Source: Pseudomonas fluorescens
Lineage (GTDB): Bacteria > Pseudomonadota > Gammaproteobacteria > Pseudomonadales > Pseudomonadaceae
NCBI RefSeq assembly: GCF_002022275.1
Contig: NZ_MSDF01000014.1
Location: 478,811-542,810 of the forward strand
Length of the DNA: 64,000 nucleotides
Direction: 5' to 3'
How positions within the stretch are numbered: position 1 is the first letter of the stretch; every line of letters begins with the position of its first letter. A program made the translations under genes and the position numbers. Below the pieces are notes generated by a model. That model saw only the letters and a list, made by a program, of their open reading frames with translations, was not told where the DNA came from and made no database searches. Positions 1-10,141 of this stretch are shown one piece after another.

Positions 1-126
1 TTCGACTACCAGCTGTTGACCCCGGGCCTGCGCCGCTTTGTACGCAGCGCACGCTTGCCGCGTCAGCCACGCTTCTCGCAGCACGCGCCGCTGATCGTGG
101 ACTACGATTGGACTCTGACCATCTAA
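1..126 (+). CDS. crc: Catabolite repression control protein Crc, C-terminal 41 residues (5' end outside window)
   Basis: The window opens inside this gene in frame 1 and reads 41 codons to TAA at 124-126. The residues include LTPGLRRFVRSARLPRQP and end in LIVDYDWTLTI, which closely matches the end of Pseudomonas Crc as I know it. Crc has the exonuclease III/APE fold but is not an active nuclease. It acts with Hfq on A-rich leader sites to repress translation of catabolic mRNAs while preferred carbon sources are present. The core of the gene, and therefore its start, is outside the window. A strong hairpin follows at 141-176. The position next to rph is the usual pseudomonad arrangement. Confidence 0.9.
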   Translation, partial: FDYQLLTPGLRRFVRSARLPRQPRFSQHAPLIVDYDWTLTI

Positions 127-140
127 GGTCTTTTTCCAGG

Positions 141-176
141 CACAAAAAAACCGACATCGCTGTCGGTTTTTTTGTG
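141..176. terminator. Bidirectional intrinsic terminator between crc and the DUF4870 gene
   Basis: A perfect 16-base inverted repeat (141-156 with 161-176) has a four-base loop. The GC-rich core CCGACA/TGTCGG is flanked by seven A on the left and seven T on the right, so it works as a U-tract terminator on both strands. It separates the convergent crc (+) and DUF4870 (-) genes. Confidence 0.92.
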
Positions 177-184
177 GGCGCTCA

Positions 185-556
185 TTATTTGACCAGTCGC
201 CAGGTCAAGGGATAGCGATAGGCGATGCCCTTGTTGGCTTTGATCGAACCGATGATCGTCAGCACCACGCTGGCGATGGCCAGGGCAGTCATCAGGAAAA
301 AACCGATAACCGCGAAGGCCAGCACGATGCACACGATCCAGGCGATGGCCACGGTGATCTGGAAATTCAACGCTTCCTTGCCCTGATCATCAATGAACGG
401 GTCCACTTCCTTCTTCATCTGCCACAGGATCAATGGCCCCACGACACTGCCAAAGGGGAACACAAACCCGAGAAACGCCGCGAGATGGCACAACATTGCT
501 CCCTGGCGCACTTCGTAGGACGGCGTGGGCACGGGCATTTGGCTGTTGTCATTCAT
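185..556 (-). CDS. DUF4870 domain-containing small membrane protein
   Basis: A 123-residue protein whose N-terminal 20 or so residues are hydrophilic. Three or four hydrophobic stretches follow (about residues 22-45, 65-85 and 88-108), with the pattern HLAAFLGF...GPLILW...FQIT typical of DUF4870/Tic20-like small membrane proteins. The family has no established biochemical role; location in the cytoplasmic membrane is inferred from the hydrophobic segments. The ATG at 554-556 is preceded by AAGGAG at good spacing, which supports this start. The gene lies just downstream of rph on the same strand (22-bp gap), so the two may be co-transcribed, and the bidirectional hairpin at 141-176 would end the transcript. 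Confidence 0.8.
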   Translation of the reverse strand: MNDNSQMPVPTPSYEVRQGAMLCHLAAFLGFVFPFGSVVGPLILWQMKKEVDPFIDDQGKEALNFQITVAIAWIVCIVLAFAVIGFFLMTALAIASVVLTIIGSIKANKGIAYRYPLTWRLVK

Positions 557-578
557 GGCGCTTCTCCTTGAGGCGGGC

Positions 579-1301
579 TCAGTCAGCCAGTGCGGCGTTC
601 TGCAGTTCGAAGATTTCGGTCATGCCTTTCTGGGCCAGGGCCAGCATCGCGTTCAGGTCAGCAGGCTGGAATGGCGCGCCTTCTGCGGTGCCCTGCACTT
701 CAATGAAACCACCGGTGCTGGTCATCACAACGTTCAGGTCGGTCTCGGCGGCCGAGTCTTCCAGGTAGTCCAAGTCCAGCACAGGCTCGCCTTGGTACAT
801 GCCCACCGAAACGGCAGCGATCATCTGCTTGAGCGGGTCGCCGCCCTTCAGGCCGCCGCGCTTTTTGATCACTTTGAGGGCATCAACCAGAGCAACCATG
901 GCGCCAGTAATGGACGCCGTGCGGGTGCCGCCGTCAGCCTGGATCACGTCGCAATCGACATAGAGGGTCACGTCGCCCAGCTTGGACATGTCCAGGGCTG
1001 CGCGCAGGGAACGGCCGATCAGGCGCTGGATTTCCAGGGTGCGGCCGCCTTGCTTGCCACGGCTGGCTTCACGCTGGTTACGCTCACCGGTGGCGCGCGG
1101 CAACATGCCGTATTCGGCGGTCAGCCAACCCTGGCCCTGGCCTTTAAGGAAACGCGGCACGCCGTTTTCGACGCTGACGGTGCAGATGACTTTGGTATCG
1201 CCAAACTCGACCAGTACAGATCCCTCGGCGTGTTTGGTGTAGTTGCGGGTGATGCGGATCGAGCGGAGCTGATCGGCAGCGCGACCACTTGGACGTTTCA
1301 T
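579..1301 (-). CDS. rph: Ribonuclease PH
   Basis: A 240-residue phosphate-dependent 3'-5' exoribonuclease that trims the 3' ends of tRNA precursors and structured RNAs by phosphorolysis. It forms a hexameric ring. The sequence starts [13 protein letters not shown] and contains the family signatures [12 protein letters not shown], the RNA-binding [21 protein letters not shown] and the phosphate-site region [18 protein letters not shown]. The length is standard for the family. The frame stays open to 1340, but MKRPSGR is the conserved start, so the ATG at 1299-1301 was chosen. The gene diverges from yicC across a 198-bp promoter region, which is the usual Pseudomonas layout. Confidence 0.96.
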   Translation of the reverse strand: MKRPSGRAADQLRSIRITRNYTKHAEGSVLVEFGDTKVICTVSVENGVPRFLKGQGQGWLTAEYGMLPRATGERNQREASRGKQGGRTLEIQRLIGRSLRAALDMSKLGDVTLYVDCDVIQADGGTRTASITGAMVALVDALKVIKKRGGLKGGDPLKQMIAAVSVGMYQGEPVLDLDYLEDSAAETDLNVVMTSTGGFIEVQGTAEGAPFQPADLNAMLALAQKGMTEIFELQNAALAD

Positions 1302-1499
1302 AGGGGATACCTGTACGAAGGACGAAAAACTGCCGAGCATTATAGAGCCGCGAACCGTTTCGGGGCACTTCTAAAAAATCCGGTTACGAATGATCGACCT
1401 GTCGCCCATTGTTTGGGCGCGCTCGTCCCACTGCGCTACAATCCTGCGCCTTCTTAACCATCAGCCCGTATTTGCGGGACTGCATCGCGAGGTACCGCC

Positions 1500-2994
<1,495 letters not shown>

Positions 2995-3006
2995 TTGGCT
3001 CTTCCC

Positions 3007-3049
3007 AAAACCGCTGCAAGGGCTTTACATTGGCACTTGTAGCGGTTTT
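3007..3049 (+). terminator. Intrinsic terminator after gmk
   Basis: A 14-base inverted repeat (3007-3020 with 3036-3049, one G-U pair) has a 15-base loop. The right arm ends in TTTT. It separates yicC-gmk from rpoZ-spoT. Confidence 0.75.
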
Positions 3050-3161
3050 GCGAGGACGCGGGAAAAATCAGCGCTTCCCTTAACGCTGGTGATTTTTTAA
3101 ACTGTTTAGTCCGCTCGCCCAACCGGGCAGCGCGCATCTTGCATTCGCTCCGAGGAATACC

Positions 3162-3425
3162 ATGGCCCGCGTAACCGTTGAAGACTGCCTAGAACACGTG
3201 GATAACCGCTTTGAGCTGGTCATGCTCTCTACCAAGCGTGCCCGTCAACTGGCCACTGGCGGCAAAGAGCCCCTGGTCCAGTGGGAAAACGACAAGCCTA
3301 CCGTAGTCGCCCTGCGCGAAATCGCTGAAGGCCTGATGAGCTACGAGTTCATCGCCAACGCCGAAATCGTTGAAGACGAACCGCTGTTTGCAGCGTTCGA
3401 GGACGAGTCCAACGAGGCCGTCTAA
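3162..3425 (+). CDS. rpoZ: RNA polymerase omega subunit
   Basis: An 87-residue small subunit of RNA polymerase that clamps and stabilises beta-prime and, in enterobacteria, forms part of a ppGpp-binding site. The start [20 protein letters not shown] and the motif [17 protein letters not shown] are diagnostic. The acidic C-terminus ([12 protein letters not shown]) is normal for the family. The ATG at 3162 is preceded by GAGGAA. spoT begins 60 bp downstream on the same strand with no terminator between them, so co-transcription is likely. A separate promoter upstream, after the gmk terminator, is expected in 3050-3160. Confidence 0.96.
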   Translation: MARVTVEDCLEHVDNRFELVMLSTKRARQLATGGKEPLVQWENDKPTVVALREIAEGLMSYEFIANAEIVEDEPLFAAFEDESNEAV

Positions 3426-3485
3426 GCCTATGCCTGGTCGACGTAGCACGGCGCGGGGTCACAGCCAACGGCAGGAGTTCACACT

Positions 3486-5591
3486 TTGCCGAGCATAGAC
3501 GCCCTCGCCGATCGCTTATCGGCCTACCTCGGCCCAGACCAGGTCAACCTGGTCCGCCGAGCGTATTTCTACGCCGAACAAGCCCACGACGGCCAACGCC
3601 GCCGCAGTGGCGAGGCGTATGTCACGCATCCTCTTGCCGTGGCAAATATTCTTGCCGACATGCACATGGACCATCAAAGTTTGATGGCCGCGATGCTGCA
3701 TGACGTGATCGAAGACACCGGCATCGCCAAGGAAGCGCTCAGCGCGCAATTTGGCGAAACCGTGGCCGAACTGGTCGACGGGGTCAGCAAACTGACCCAG
3801 ATGAACTTCGAGACCAAGGCCGAAGCCCAGGCGGAAAACTTCCAGAAAATGGCCATGGCCATGGCCCGCGACATTCGGGTGATTCTGGTCAAGCTGGCCG
3901 ACCGGCTGCACAACATGCGCACGCTGGAAGTGCTGTCCGGCGAAAAACGCCGGCGCATCGCCAAGGAAACCCTGGAAATCTACGCGCCCATCGCCAACCG
4001 GCTGGGCATGCACGCCATTCGTATCGAATTCGAAGACCTCGGCTTTAAAGCCATGCACCCGATGCGTTCGGCGCGCATCTACCAGGCCGTCAAACGCGCC
4101 CGGGGCAACCGCAAGGAAATCGTCAACAAGATCGAAGAGTCGCTGAGCCATTGCCTGGCGATCGACGAGATTGAGGGCGAAGTCAGCGGCCGGCAGAAGC
4201 ACATCTACGGCATCTACAAGAAGATGCGCGGCAAGCGCCGGGCCTTCAACGAGATCATGGACGTGTACGCGTTCAGGATCATCGTCGACAAGGTCGACAC
4301 CTGCTACCGCGTGCTGGGCGCTGTACATAATTTGTACAAACCTCTGCCGGGCCGCTTCAAGGATTACATCGCAATTCCCAAGGCCAACGGCTATCAGTCG
4401 CTGCATACCACGCTGTTTGGTATGCATGGTGTGCCGATAGAGATCCAGATCCGCACACGCGAAATGGAAGAAATGGCCAACAATGGCATCGCCGCTCACT
4501 GGCTGTACAAATCCAGTGGTGACGAGCAGCCAAAAGGCACCCATGCCCGCGCCCGCCAATGGGTCAAAGGCGTGCTGGAAATGCAGCAACGTGCCGGCAA
4601 CTCCCTGGAATTTATCGAAAGCGTGAAGATCGACCTGTTCCCGGACGAGGTCTACGTGTTCACGCCCAAAGGCCGGATCATGGAGCTGCCCAAAGGCTCC
4701 ACGGCGGTCGACTTTGCCTATGCGGTGCACACCGATGTGGGCAATAGCTGCATCGCCTGCAGGATCAATCGTCGTCTTGCGCCGTTGTCCGAGCCGCTGC
4801 AAAGCGGCTCCACGGTGGAGATCGTCAGCGCCCCGGGCGCGCGTCCGAACCCGGCATGGCTCAACTTCGTGGTCACCGGCAAGGCGCGTACGCACATTCG
4901 CCACGCCCTGAAGCTGCAGCGCCGTTCCGAGTCCATCAGCCTGGGCGAACGCCTGCTGAACAAGGTGCTCAACGGTTTCGACAGCGCTCTGGACAAAATC
5001 CCGCAGGAGCGCGTGCAAGCGATGCTCCACGAGTATCGCCAGGAAACCATCGAAGACTTGCTCGAAGACATCGGCCTGGGCAACCGCATGGCCTATGTGG
5101 TCGCTCGCCGCTTGCTTGGCGAAGGCGAGCAGCTGCCAAGCCCCGAGGGCCCGCTTGCGATTCGCGGCACCGAGGGCTTGGTGCTCAGCTACGCAAAATG
5201 CTGCACACCGATCCCGGGCGACCCGATTGTCGGCCACCTGTCGGCGGGCAAGGGCATGGTCGTGCACCTGGACAACTGCCGCAATATCACCGAAATCCGT
5301 CACAACCCGGAAAAATGCATCCAGCTCTCGTGGGCCAAGGATGTCACCGGCGAATTCAACGTCGAGTTGCGCGTGGAGCTGGAGCATCAGCGCGGCCTGA
5401 TCGCCCTGTTAGCCAGCAGCGTCAACGCGGCCGACGGCAATATCGAGAAAATCAGCATGGACGAGCGCGATGGTCGCATCAGCGTGGTCCAACTGGTGGT
5501 CAGCGTACACGACCGCGTGCACCTGGCCCGCGTGATCAAGAAACTGCGCGCCTTGACCGGGGTCATCCGCATCACCCGTATGCGTGCCTAA
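3486..5591 (+). CDS. spoT: Bifunctional (p)ppGpp synthetase/hydrolase SpoT (TTG start)
   Basis: A 701-residue enzyme that makes and, mainly, hydrolyses the alarmone (p)ppGpp. Domains in order: HD hydrolase (about residues 20-180, with HDVIEDT and the later KLADRLHNMRTL); RelA/SpoT synthetase (about 235-350, with RFKDYIAIPKANGYQSLHT); TGS (about 385-445, starting DEVYVFTPKGRIMELPKGS); a helical/conserved-cysteine region (AKCCTPIPGD); and a C-terminal ACT domain (about 625-700). Both catalytic halves look intact. The start is TTG at 3486-3488, which gives MPSIDALADRL, the conserved Pseudomonas N-terminus; AGGAG lies upstream at 3473-3477. The length is normal. It sits between rpoZ and ridA on the same strand. 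Confidence 0.96.
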   Translation: MPSIDALADRLSAYLGPDQVNLVRRAYFYAEQAHDGQRRRSGEAYVTHPLAVANILADMHMDHQSLMAAMLHDVIEDTGIAKEALSAQFGETVAELVDGVSKLTQMNFETKAEAQAENFQKMAMAMARDIRVILVKLADRLHNMRTLEVLSGEKRRRIAKETLEIYAPIANRLGMHAIRIEFEDLGFKAMHPMRSARIYQAVKRARGNRKEIVNKIEESLSHCLAIDEIEGEVSGRQKHIYGIYKKMRGKRRAFNEIMDVYAFRIIVDKVDTCYRVLGAVHNLYKPLPGRFKDYIAIPKANGYQSLHTTLFGMHGVPIEIQIRTREMEEMANNGIAAHWLYKSSGDEQPKGTHARARQWVKGVLEMQQRAGNSLEFIESVKIDLFPDEVYVFTPKGRIMELPKGSTAVDFAYAVHTDVGNSCIACRINRRLAPLSEPLQSGSTVEIVSAPGARPNPAWLNFVVTGKARTHIRHALKLQRRSESISLGERLLNKVLNGFDSALDKIPQERVQAMLHEYRQETIEDLLEDIGLGNRMAYVVARRLLGEGEQLPSPEGPLAIRGTEGLVLSYAKCCTPIPGDPIVGHLSAGKGMVVHLDNCRNITEIRHNPEKCIQLSWAKDVTGEFNVELRVELEHQRGLIALLASSVNAADGNIEKISMDERDGRISVVQLVVSVHDRVHLARVIKKLRALTGVIRITRMRA

Positions 5592-5615
5592 TAAACCTCT
5601 TACAAGGAGTCACAC

Positions 5616-5996
5616 ATGACCAAGACCGTTATCACCAGCGACAAAGCCCCGGCCGCCATCGGCACTTACTCCCAGGCGATCAAGGCGGGTAACACCGTCT
5701 ACATGTCCGGCCAGATCCCGCTGGACCCAAAAACAATGGAACTGGTTGAAGGTTTTGAAGCACAGACCGTACAGGTCTTCGAAAACCTCAAGTCAGTGGC
5801 CGAAGCGGCTGGCGGCTCGTTTAAAGACATCGTCAAACTGAACATCTTTCTCACCGACCTGAGCCACTTCGCCAAGGTCAACGAGATCATGGGCAAGTAC
5901 TTCGACCAACCTTACCCAGCCCGCGCCGCCATTGGCGTTGCTGCCCTGCCAAAGGGCGCGCAGGTTGAGATGGACGCGATTCTGGTCATCGAGTAA
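5616..5996 (+). CDS. ridA: RidA family 2-iminobutanoate/2-iminopropanoate deaminase
   Basis: A 126-residue Rid protein of the YjgF/YER057c/UK114 family. It hydrolyses reactive enamine/imine intermediates made by PLP enzymes such as threonine dehydratase and so prevents metabolite damage. It is cytosolic and trimeric. Seen: [26 protein letters not shown], and the C-terminal signature [21 protein letters not shown], whose first arginine anchors the substrate carboxylate. The start ATG has AAGGAG seven bases upstream. It follows spoT by 24 bp with no terminator, a conserved pairing in pseudomonads, and is closed by the hairpin at 6003-6028. Confidence 0.95.
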   Translation: MTKTVITSDKAPAAIGTYSQAIKAGNTVYMSGQIPLDPKTMELVEGFEAQTVQVFENLKSVAEAAGGSFKDIVKLNIFLTDLSHFAKVNEIMGKYFDQPYPARAAIGVAALPKGAQVEMDAILVIE

Positions 5997-6002
5997 AACA
6001 CC

Positions 6003-6028
6003 CGGCGCAGCCTGTCCAGGCTGCGCCG
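6003..6028 (+). terminator. Hairpin terminator after ridA
   Basis: A perfect 12-base inverted repeat (CGGCGCAGCCTG with its complement, 6003-6014 and 6017-6028) starts 6 bp after the ridA stop and is followed by a short T-rich stretch. It is very GC-rich with a minimal loop, so the innermost pairs are likely open. It ends the rpoZ-spoT-ridA transcript. Confidence 0.7.
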
Positions 6029-6052
6029 ACTTCGTTTCAGAAGGATTTCGTA

Positions 6053-6796
6053 ATGCGCAAAGCGCTTGTAGCTTCTTCGTTGCTCGCCCTGTTGCTTGGC
6101 GGCTGTGCCACCAACCCCGCCGACCTGGATGTAAGCGGCACCTGGGTCAACCAGGCCGCCATCGATGCGGCAGCCAAGGGCGGCCCTTTGCGTGAAGCCT
6201 TGCAAACCTTCGGCCCGAACCTCGAATGGGAGGTGAATCCAAAGGCTTCGCAGGCCCGCTACTACAACGGTTTTGAAGTAGCTGAAGGCAAGTTGCTCGG
6301 TGAAAAATCCGGCGCCTGGAGCGTCGAGTTCTACGGCAGCTCCGCCACCGAACTCAAGCGCAAAGGCAAACAACTGCTGCAAGTGGCCAACGACAATGAG
6401 CCCGAGCAACTGTTCGCCCGTGCCAAAGACCCCGCTCCGGAAGGCGCACCTTTAGGTGCCAACTTCGAACGGGCACTCTATGCGGCCTACCTCGGCGGCG
6501 ACTGGAAGATCAAAGACGGCAACGGTGACGGCGCCATTGTGCAGTTCCAGGCGAATGGCAAAGTGGCAGGCTTGCCTGGCGTTGATCAGTATTCGCTGTG
6601 CCTGGCTGGCGACTGCGCGTCCATGAGCGGCGGCTACGACAGCATCTGGCTGCAACTGAACGGCCAGGGCAACCCGTGGATCTTCACGCGCAAGGGCAAG
6701 AAGCTGGAAATCTTCCAGGCGGTGAATACGGCGCAGGCGGATGAAGTGCCCCAGTTCACCCCCGGCCCACGGCAGTGGCTGCTGGAAAAGCAATAA
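6053..6796 (+). CDS. Predicted lipoprotein of unknown function
   Basis: A 247-residue protein with a clear lipoprotein signal peptide: MRKALVASS, a hydrophobic core, and the lipobox LLGGC with the acylated cysteine near residue 18. The residue after it is A, so outer-membrane sorting is expected. The mature part has WVNQAAIDAAAKGG near the start and W/F-rich beta-like segments (GEKSGAWSVEFYG, SIWLQLNGQGNPWIF). I do not recognise a named domain. A lipoprotein gene after ridA is conserved in pseudomonads. The ATG at 6053 has AGAAGG upstream. It is probably transcribed from its own promoter because a strong hairpin precedes it. A REP element follows the stop. Confidence 0.75.
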   Translation: MRKALVASSLLALLLGGCATNPADLDVSGTWVNQAAIDAAAKGGPLREALQTFGPNLEWEVNPKASQARYYNGFEVAEGKLLGEKSGAWSVEFYGSSATELKRKGKQLLQVANDNEPEQLFARAKDPAPEGAPLGANFERALYAAYLGGDWKIKDGNGDGAIVQFQANGKVAGLPGVDQYSLCLAGDCASMSGGYDSIWLQLNGQGNPWIFTRKGKKLEIFQAVNTAQADEVPQFTPGPRQWLLEKQ

Positions 6797-6816
6797 CCAG
6801 CATGATCTGAATCCAA

Positions 6817-6922
6817 ATGTGGGAGCTGGCTTGTGTGGGAGCTGGCTTGCCTGCGATGGCATCACCTCGGTGTAGCTGAGCAATCAGGTGAAGCTATCGC
6901 AGGCAAGCCAGCTCCCACATTT
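6817..6922. repeat. REPIN-type repetitive extragenic palindrome
   Basis: Two inverted REP arms (TGTGGGAGCTGGCTTGCCTG ending in GCGAT on the left, and its complement on the right) flank about 45 bp. The left arm carries an extra copy of the terminal GTGGGAGCTGGCTT segment in front (6818-6833). The element lies between the convergent lipoprotein (+) and epimerase (-) genes. REP doublets of this kind are mobilised in trans by RAYT transposases in P. fluorescens; no RAYT gene lies in this window. Confidence 0.85.
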
Positions 6923-6933
6923 TTGACCGCGCC

Positions 6934-7785
6934 TCAGCCCTTGAGAATCGCCGCATACCCCTCGCGATAAGTCGGATACGTCGGCACCCAACCCAACGCC
7001 TTCGCCCGCGCATTACTGCACTGCTTGCTCCCCGCACGCCGCACACTGGCGTCGTCCGCCCACTCCGTCACACCCAGATACTCACGCAACCAGCCCACCA
7101 CCTCGGCCAACGGCGCGGGCGCATCGTCCACGCCGATGTAGACCTTGTCCAACGCACCACCCTGCTCCACATGCCGCAACAAAAACGCGAGCAAGCCTGC
7201 TGCGTCATCCGCGTGAATCCGGTTGCCATATAAAGGCGGGTCGATCGCCACGCGATAGCCTTGGCGCACTTGGGTCAACAGCCATTCGCGGCCCGGGCCG
7301 TAGATGCCGGTCAAGCGCACGATGCTCGCCGGAATACCGCTGTTGAGCGCCACTTGCTCGGCTTCCAACATCACTTTGCCTGAATAACCTTGCGCGTGAG
7401 TGTCGGACGTTTCGTCGACCCACTCACCCTTCTGCTGCCCATACACACTGCTGCTGGAAACAAACAACAGGTGTTTCGGCGCCTGGCCGTAGTCGCCAAG
7501 CCACTCCAGCACATGCTGCAACCCTTGCACATAAGCCGCGCGATAACCGGCCTCGTCGTGGTCGGTGGCCGCGGCGCAGTACACCAAATAGTCCACCCCG
7601 CCGATCGGCCAGGTATCTGGGCAATCTTTGTTGAACAGGTCGCCGGCAATGCCGATCACACCGTCGGGAAGCTTCGAAACATCACGGCGCAGGCCGTGAA
7701 CCTCCCATTCCGAGGCCAGCAATTGGCTAGCCAGCCGACTACCCACATCGCCGCAACCGGCAATCACAACAGAAGGCGCAGACAT
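6934..7785 (-). CDS. NAD(P)-dependent epimerase/dehydratase (SDR, YeeZ-like)
   Basis: A 283-residue atypical short-chain dehydrogenase/reductase. The Rossmann nucleotide-binding motif is VIAGCGDVGSRLA near residues 8-20. A second family block, LLFVSSSSVYGQQ, lies near residues 105-117, followed by IVRLTGIYGPGR. The canonical YxxxK catalytic pair is not evident; the region reads GYSGKVML, so catalytic activity should not be assumed. The substrate is unknown. The ATG at 7783-7785 has GGAG seven bases upstream, better than the adjacent GTG at 7786. The gene diverges from exbB across 190 bp. Confidence 0.8.
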   Translation of the reverse strand: MSAPSVVIAGCGDVGSRLASQLLASEWEVHGLRRDVSKLPDGVIGIAGDLFNKDCPDTWPIGGVDYLVYCAAATDHDEAGYRAAYVQGLQHVLEWLGDYGQAPKHLLFVSSSSVYGQQKGEWVDETSDTHAQGYSGKVMLEAEQVALNSGIPASIVRLTGIYGPGREWLLTQVRQGYRVAIDPPLYGNRIHADDAAGLLAFLLRHVEQGGALDKVYIGVDDAPAPLAEVVGWLREYLGVTEWADDASVRRAGSKQCSNARAKALGWVPTYPTYREGYAAILKG

Positions 7786-7855
7786 CACAAAACTCCATTC
7801 TTAAAGGCGCAGATTAGCCGCGGGACATGACCGGCGGCCAGCAAAAGGACAAATA

Positions 7856-7872
7856 AAGTAACTGTATTACTT
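7856..7872. promoter_or_regulatory. Perfect palindrome upstream of exbB (candidate operator)
   Basis: Six-base arms AAGTAA/TTACTT with a five-base centre CTGTA form a perfect dyad in an AT-rich patch. It lies 104 bp before the exbB start and 71 bp before the start of the divergent epimerase gene. TonB-system genes are normally iron-regulated by Fur, but this dyad is not a good match to the Fur consensus, so the cognate regulator is unknown. Confidence 0.35.
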
Positions 7873-7975
7873 CTGTTAACAAGAATTACTTGCAATAATG
7901 ACCACCCATTTGTCCTCGACCTTTCTTCGGGTCTGGCAGGACGATCACTCATTTTTTCTCTCAGGTCCGGCCAGC

Positions 7976-8953
7976 ATGACACGTAATACAAACCCCGCTT
8001 CGCCAACCAAGCCTCACAGCCCATCCCGCGCCTGGCGTGCGATTGCCGCGATGCTGTTCAGCGTTCTGCTGGCACCGACCGCCGCATTCGCTGACGCTAC
8101 CGCCCCCGCTGCTCCAGCCGCAGCCGAACACAACACGGCGACGCCGGCAGCACCTGCGACACCTGCAGCCACCGACCCGACGCAGGCTGCCACCCCGGCC
8201 CCCGCTGACGATTCGGGTGTGGTGCTGGAAGAAGACAACAGCCTGGGCATGGCACACGACCTGTCGCCATGGGGCATGTACCAGAACGCTGACGTGGTGG
8301 TAAAAGCCGTAATGATCGGCCTGGCCATCGCCTCGATCATTACCTGGACCATCTGGATCTCCAAGGGCTTCGAGCTGCTGGGCGCCAAACGCCGCCTGCG
8401 CACTGAAATCGTCCACCTGAAAAAAGCTACCACCCTCAAGGAAGCGAGCAGCACCGCGACCAAGCAGGGCACCCTGGCCAACCTGCTGGTGCACGACGCA
8501 CTGGAAGAAATGCGCCTGTCAGCCAACACCCGTGAAAAAGAAGGCATCAAGGAACGTGTCGCTTTCCGCCTGGAGCGCCTGGTTGCAGCCTGCGGCCGTA
8601 ACATGAGCAGCGGCACCGGCGTACTCGCAACCATCGGTTCTACCGCGCCCTTCGTCGGCCTGTTCGGTACCGTGTGGGGCATCATGAACAGCTTCATCGG
8701 CATCGCCAAAACCCAGACCACCAACCTCGCCGTTGTTGCCCCCGGTATCGCCGAAGCCCTGCTGGCAACTGCCCTGGGCCTGGTAGCCGCGATTCCGGCG
8801 GTGGTGATCTACAACGTCTTCGCCCGTTCGATTGCCGGCTACAAGGCCCAGGTGTCGGACGCGTCGGCAGAAGTCCTGCTGCTGGTCAGCCGCGACCTCG
8901 ATCACCTGCCTACCGAGCGCAGCTCGCAACCGCACATGGTGAAAGTGGGGTAA
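7976..8953 (+). CDS. exbB: TonB-system proton channel subunit ExbB
   Basis: A 325-residue inner-membrane protein that with ExbD converts the proton motive force into movement of TonB, powering outer-membrane siderophore and vitamin receptors. An N-terminal signal-like segment (hydrophobic about residues 24-40, ending AFADA) is followed by an A/P-rich periplasmic extension to about residue 85, typical of Pseudomonas ExbB. The MotA/TolQ/ExbB core follows, with TM segments near 105-130 and 220-285, including GSTAPFVGLFGTVWGIM and GIAEALLATALGLVAAIPAV. The ATG at 7976 was preferred to an in-frame ATG at 7898 because it gives the signal segment. exbD starts 6 bp after the stop. Confidence 0.93.
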   Translation: MTRNTNPASPTKPHSPSRAWRAIAAMLFSVLLAPTAAFADATAPAAPAAAEHNTATPAAPATPAATDPTQAATPAPADDSGVVLEEDNSLGMAHDLSPWGMYQNADVVVKAVMIGLAIASIITWTIWISKGFELLGAKRRLRTEIVHLKKATTLKEASSTATKQGTLANLLVHDALEEMRLSANTREKEGIKERVAFRLERLVAACGRNMSSGTGVLATIGSTAPFVGLFGTVWGIMNSFIGIAKTQTTNLAVVAPGIAEALLATALGLVAAIPAVVIYNVFARSIAGYKAQVSDASAEVLLLVSRDLDHLPTERSSQPHMVKVG

Positions 8954-8959
8954 TCGGCC

Positions 8960-9385
8960 ATGGGCCTGCATTTGAATCAAGGCGACGACGAGCTCGTCGA
9001 GAACCACGAGATCAACGTCACGCCGTTTATCGACGTGATGCTGGTGCTGCTGATCATCTTCATGGTGGCCGCACCGTTGGCCACCGTGGACATCAAGGTC
9101 GACCTGCCCGCGTCCAGCGCCAAGCCTGCGCCGCGGCCGGAGAAGCCGATTTTCCTCAGCGTCAAGGCGGACCAACGCCTGTTCCTGGGCGAAGAAGAAG
9201 TCAAAGCTGAAACCCTGGGCCCGGTGCTCGACGCCAAGACCCAAGGCAAGAAAGACACGACGATCTTCTTCCAGGCCGACAAAGGCGTGGACTACGGCGA
9301 CCTGATGAGCGTGATGGATGCCCTGCGGGCAGCCGGCTACCTCAAGGTAGGCCTGGTCGGACTTGAGACGGCAGCCAAGAAATGA
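8960..9385 (+). CDS. exbD: TonB-system proton channel subunit ExbD
   Basis: A 141-residue ExbD/TolR protein: a short cytoplasmic N-terminus, one TM helix (about residues 22-43), then a periplasmic domain. The TM segment INVTPFIDVMLVLLIIFMV contains the conserved aspartate (PFIDVMLVLL) essential for proton use. It works in a complex with ExbB and TonB in the cytoplasmic membrane. Its TGA stop overlaps the tonB ATG (ATGA at 9382-9385), which indicates translational coupling in the operon exbB-exbD-tonB. Confidence 0.95.
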   Translation: MGLHLNQGDDELVENHEINVTPFIDVMLVLLIIFMVAAPLATVDIKVDLPASSAKPAPRPEKPIFLSVKADQRLFLGEEEVKAETLGPVLDAKTQGKKDTTIFFQADKGVDYGDLMSVMDALRAAGYLKVGLVGLETAAKK

Positions 9386-10131
9386 TCACGACGCGCCACA
9401 AACTGACGCGGTATGGCGCCAGCCTTGCCGTCGTGCTGGGCGTGCATGCCGTCGCGATCATCATCGCGCTCCAGTGGTCCGCGCCACATCAGGTGTTGCT
9501 GCCGCCGGCTGCCATGGTCATTGACCTGGCACCGATGCCAGCCCCACCGCCGCCGGCACCGCCCAAGGTGATCACGCCGCCGCAACCGCCTGCACCGGTG
9601 GAAGAGCTGCCCCTGCCGAAACTGGCCGAGGCACCGAAGCCAACGATCCAGGTGCCCAAGCCGGTCAAACCCAAGCCCAAGCCTGCGCCGCCCAAGCCTG
9701 TGGAGAAGAAGCCCGAGCCGCCCAAGGAGAAACCGTCCGAAGAGCCGCCGAGCGAAACCCCACCGACCAACGCGCCCGCAGAAAAATCGGCCCAGCCGGT
9801 GCCTGGCCCATCGCCGCAACAGGTTGCTGCCAAAGCTTCCTGGGAAGGCACCCTGCTGGCACACCTGCAGAAGTACAAGAAGTACCCGCCAGGCGCACAG
9901 CAGCGTGGCAAGGAAGGCTTGAACCGCCTGCGTTTTGTGGTCGATGCCGAAGGCAACGTGCTGTCCTATGAGTTGGTGGGCCGCTCCGGCAACGCCGACC
10001 TGGACCGTGCAACCCTGGACATGATTCGTCGTGCCCAGCCATTGCCCAAGCCACCGGCCGACATGTTGAAAGGCGGCAGCGTCGAAATCGTCGCGCCGTT
10101 TGTTTACAACATCGAGAAGCGTCGCCGCTGA
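9382..10131 (+). CDS. tonB: Energy transducer TonB
   Basis: A 249-residue protein. An N-terminal TM helix (about residues 13-33) contains the conserved histidine of the ExbB/D-contacting face (GVHAVAIIIALQ). A long periplasmic proline/lysine-rich spacer follows (about 50-140, with many PKP and PPP repeats), then a C-terminal TonB domain (about 150-245) that contacts the TonB boxes of receptors; YPPGAQQRGKEG and NADLDRATLDMIRRAQPLP are the family motifs. It overlaps exbD by 4 bp. A strong hairpin follows the stop at 10142-10163. The spacer composition is highly repetitive, so its length may vary between strains. Confidence 0.94.
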   Translation: MITTRHKLTRYGASLAVVLGVHAVAIIIALQWSAPHQVLLPPAAMVIDLAPMPAPPPPAPPKVITPPQPPAPVEELPLPKLAEAPKPTIQVPKPVKPKPKPAPPKPVEKKPEPPKEKPSEEPPSETPPTNAPAEKSAQPVPGPSPQQVAAKASWEGTLLAHLQKYKKYPPGAQQRGKEGLNRLRFVVDAEGNVLSYELVGRSGNADLDRATLDMIRRAQPLPKPPADMLKGGSVEIVAPFVYNIEKRRR

Positions 10132-10141
10132 GCCACTCCCG

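Noticed and set aside
3516..5387. 623-codon open frame on the minus strand opposite spoT
   Set aside because: It is a high-GC shadow of the spoT frame; the product is H/V/D/Q-rich with no recognisable domain, and spoT is certain.
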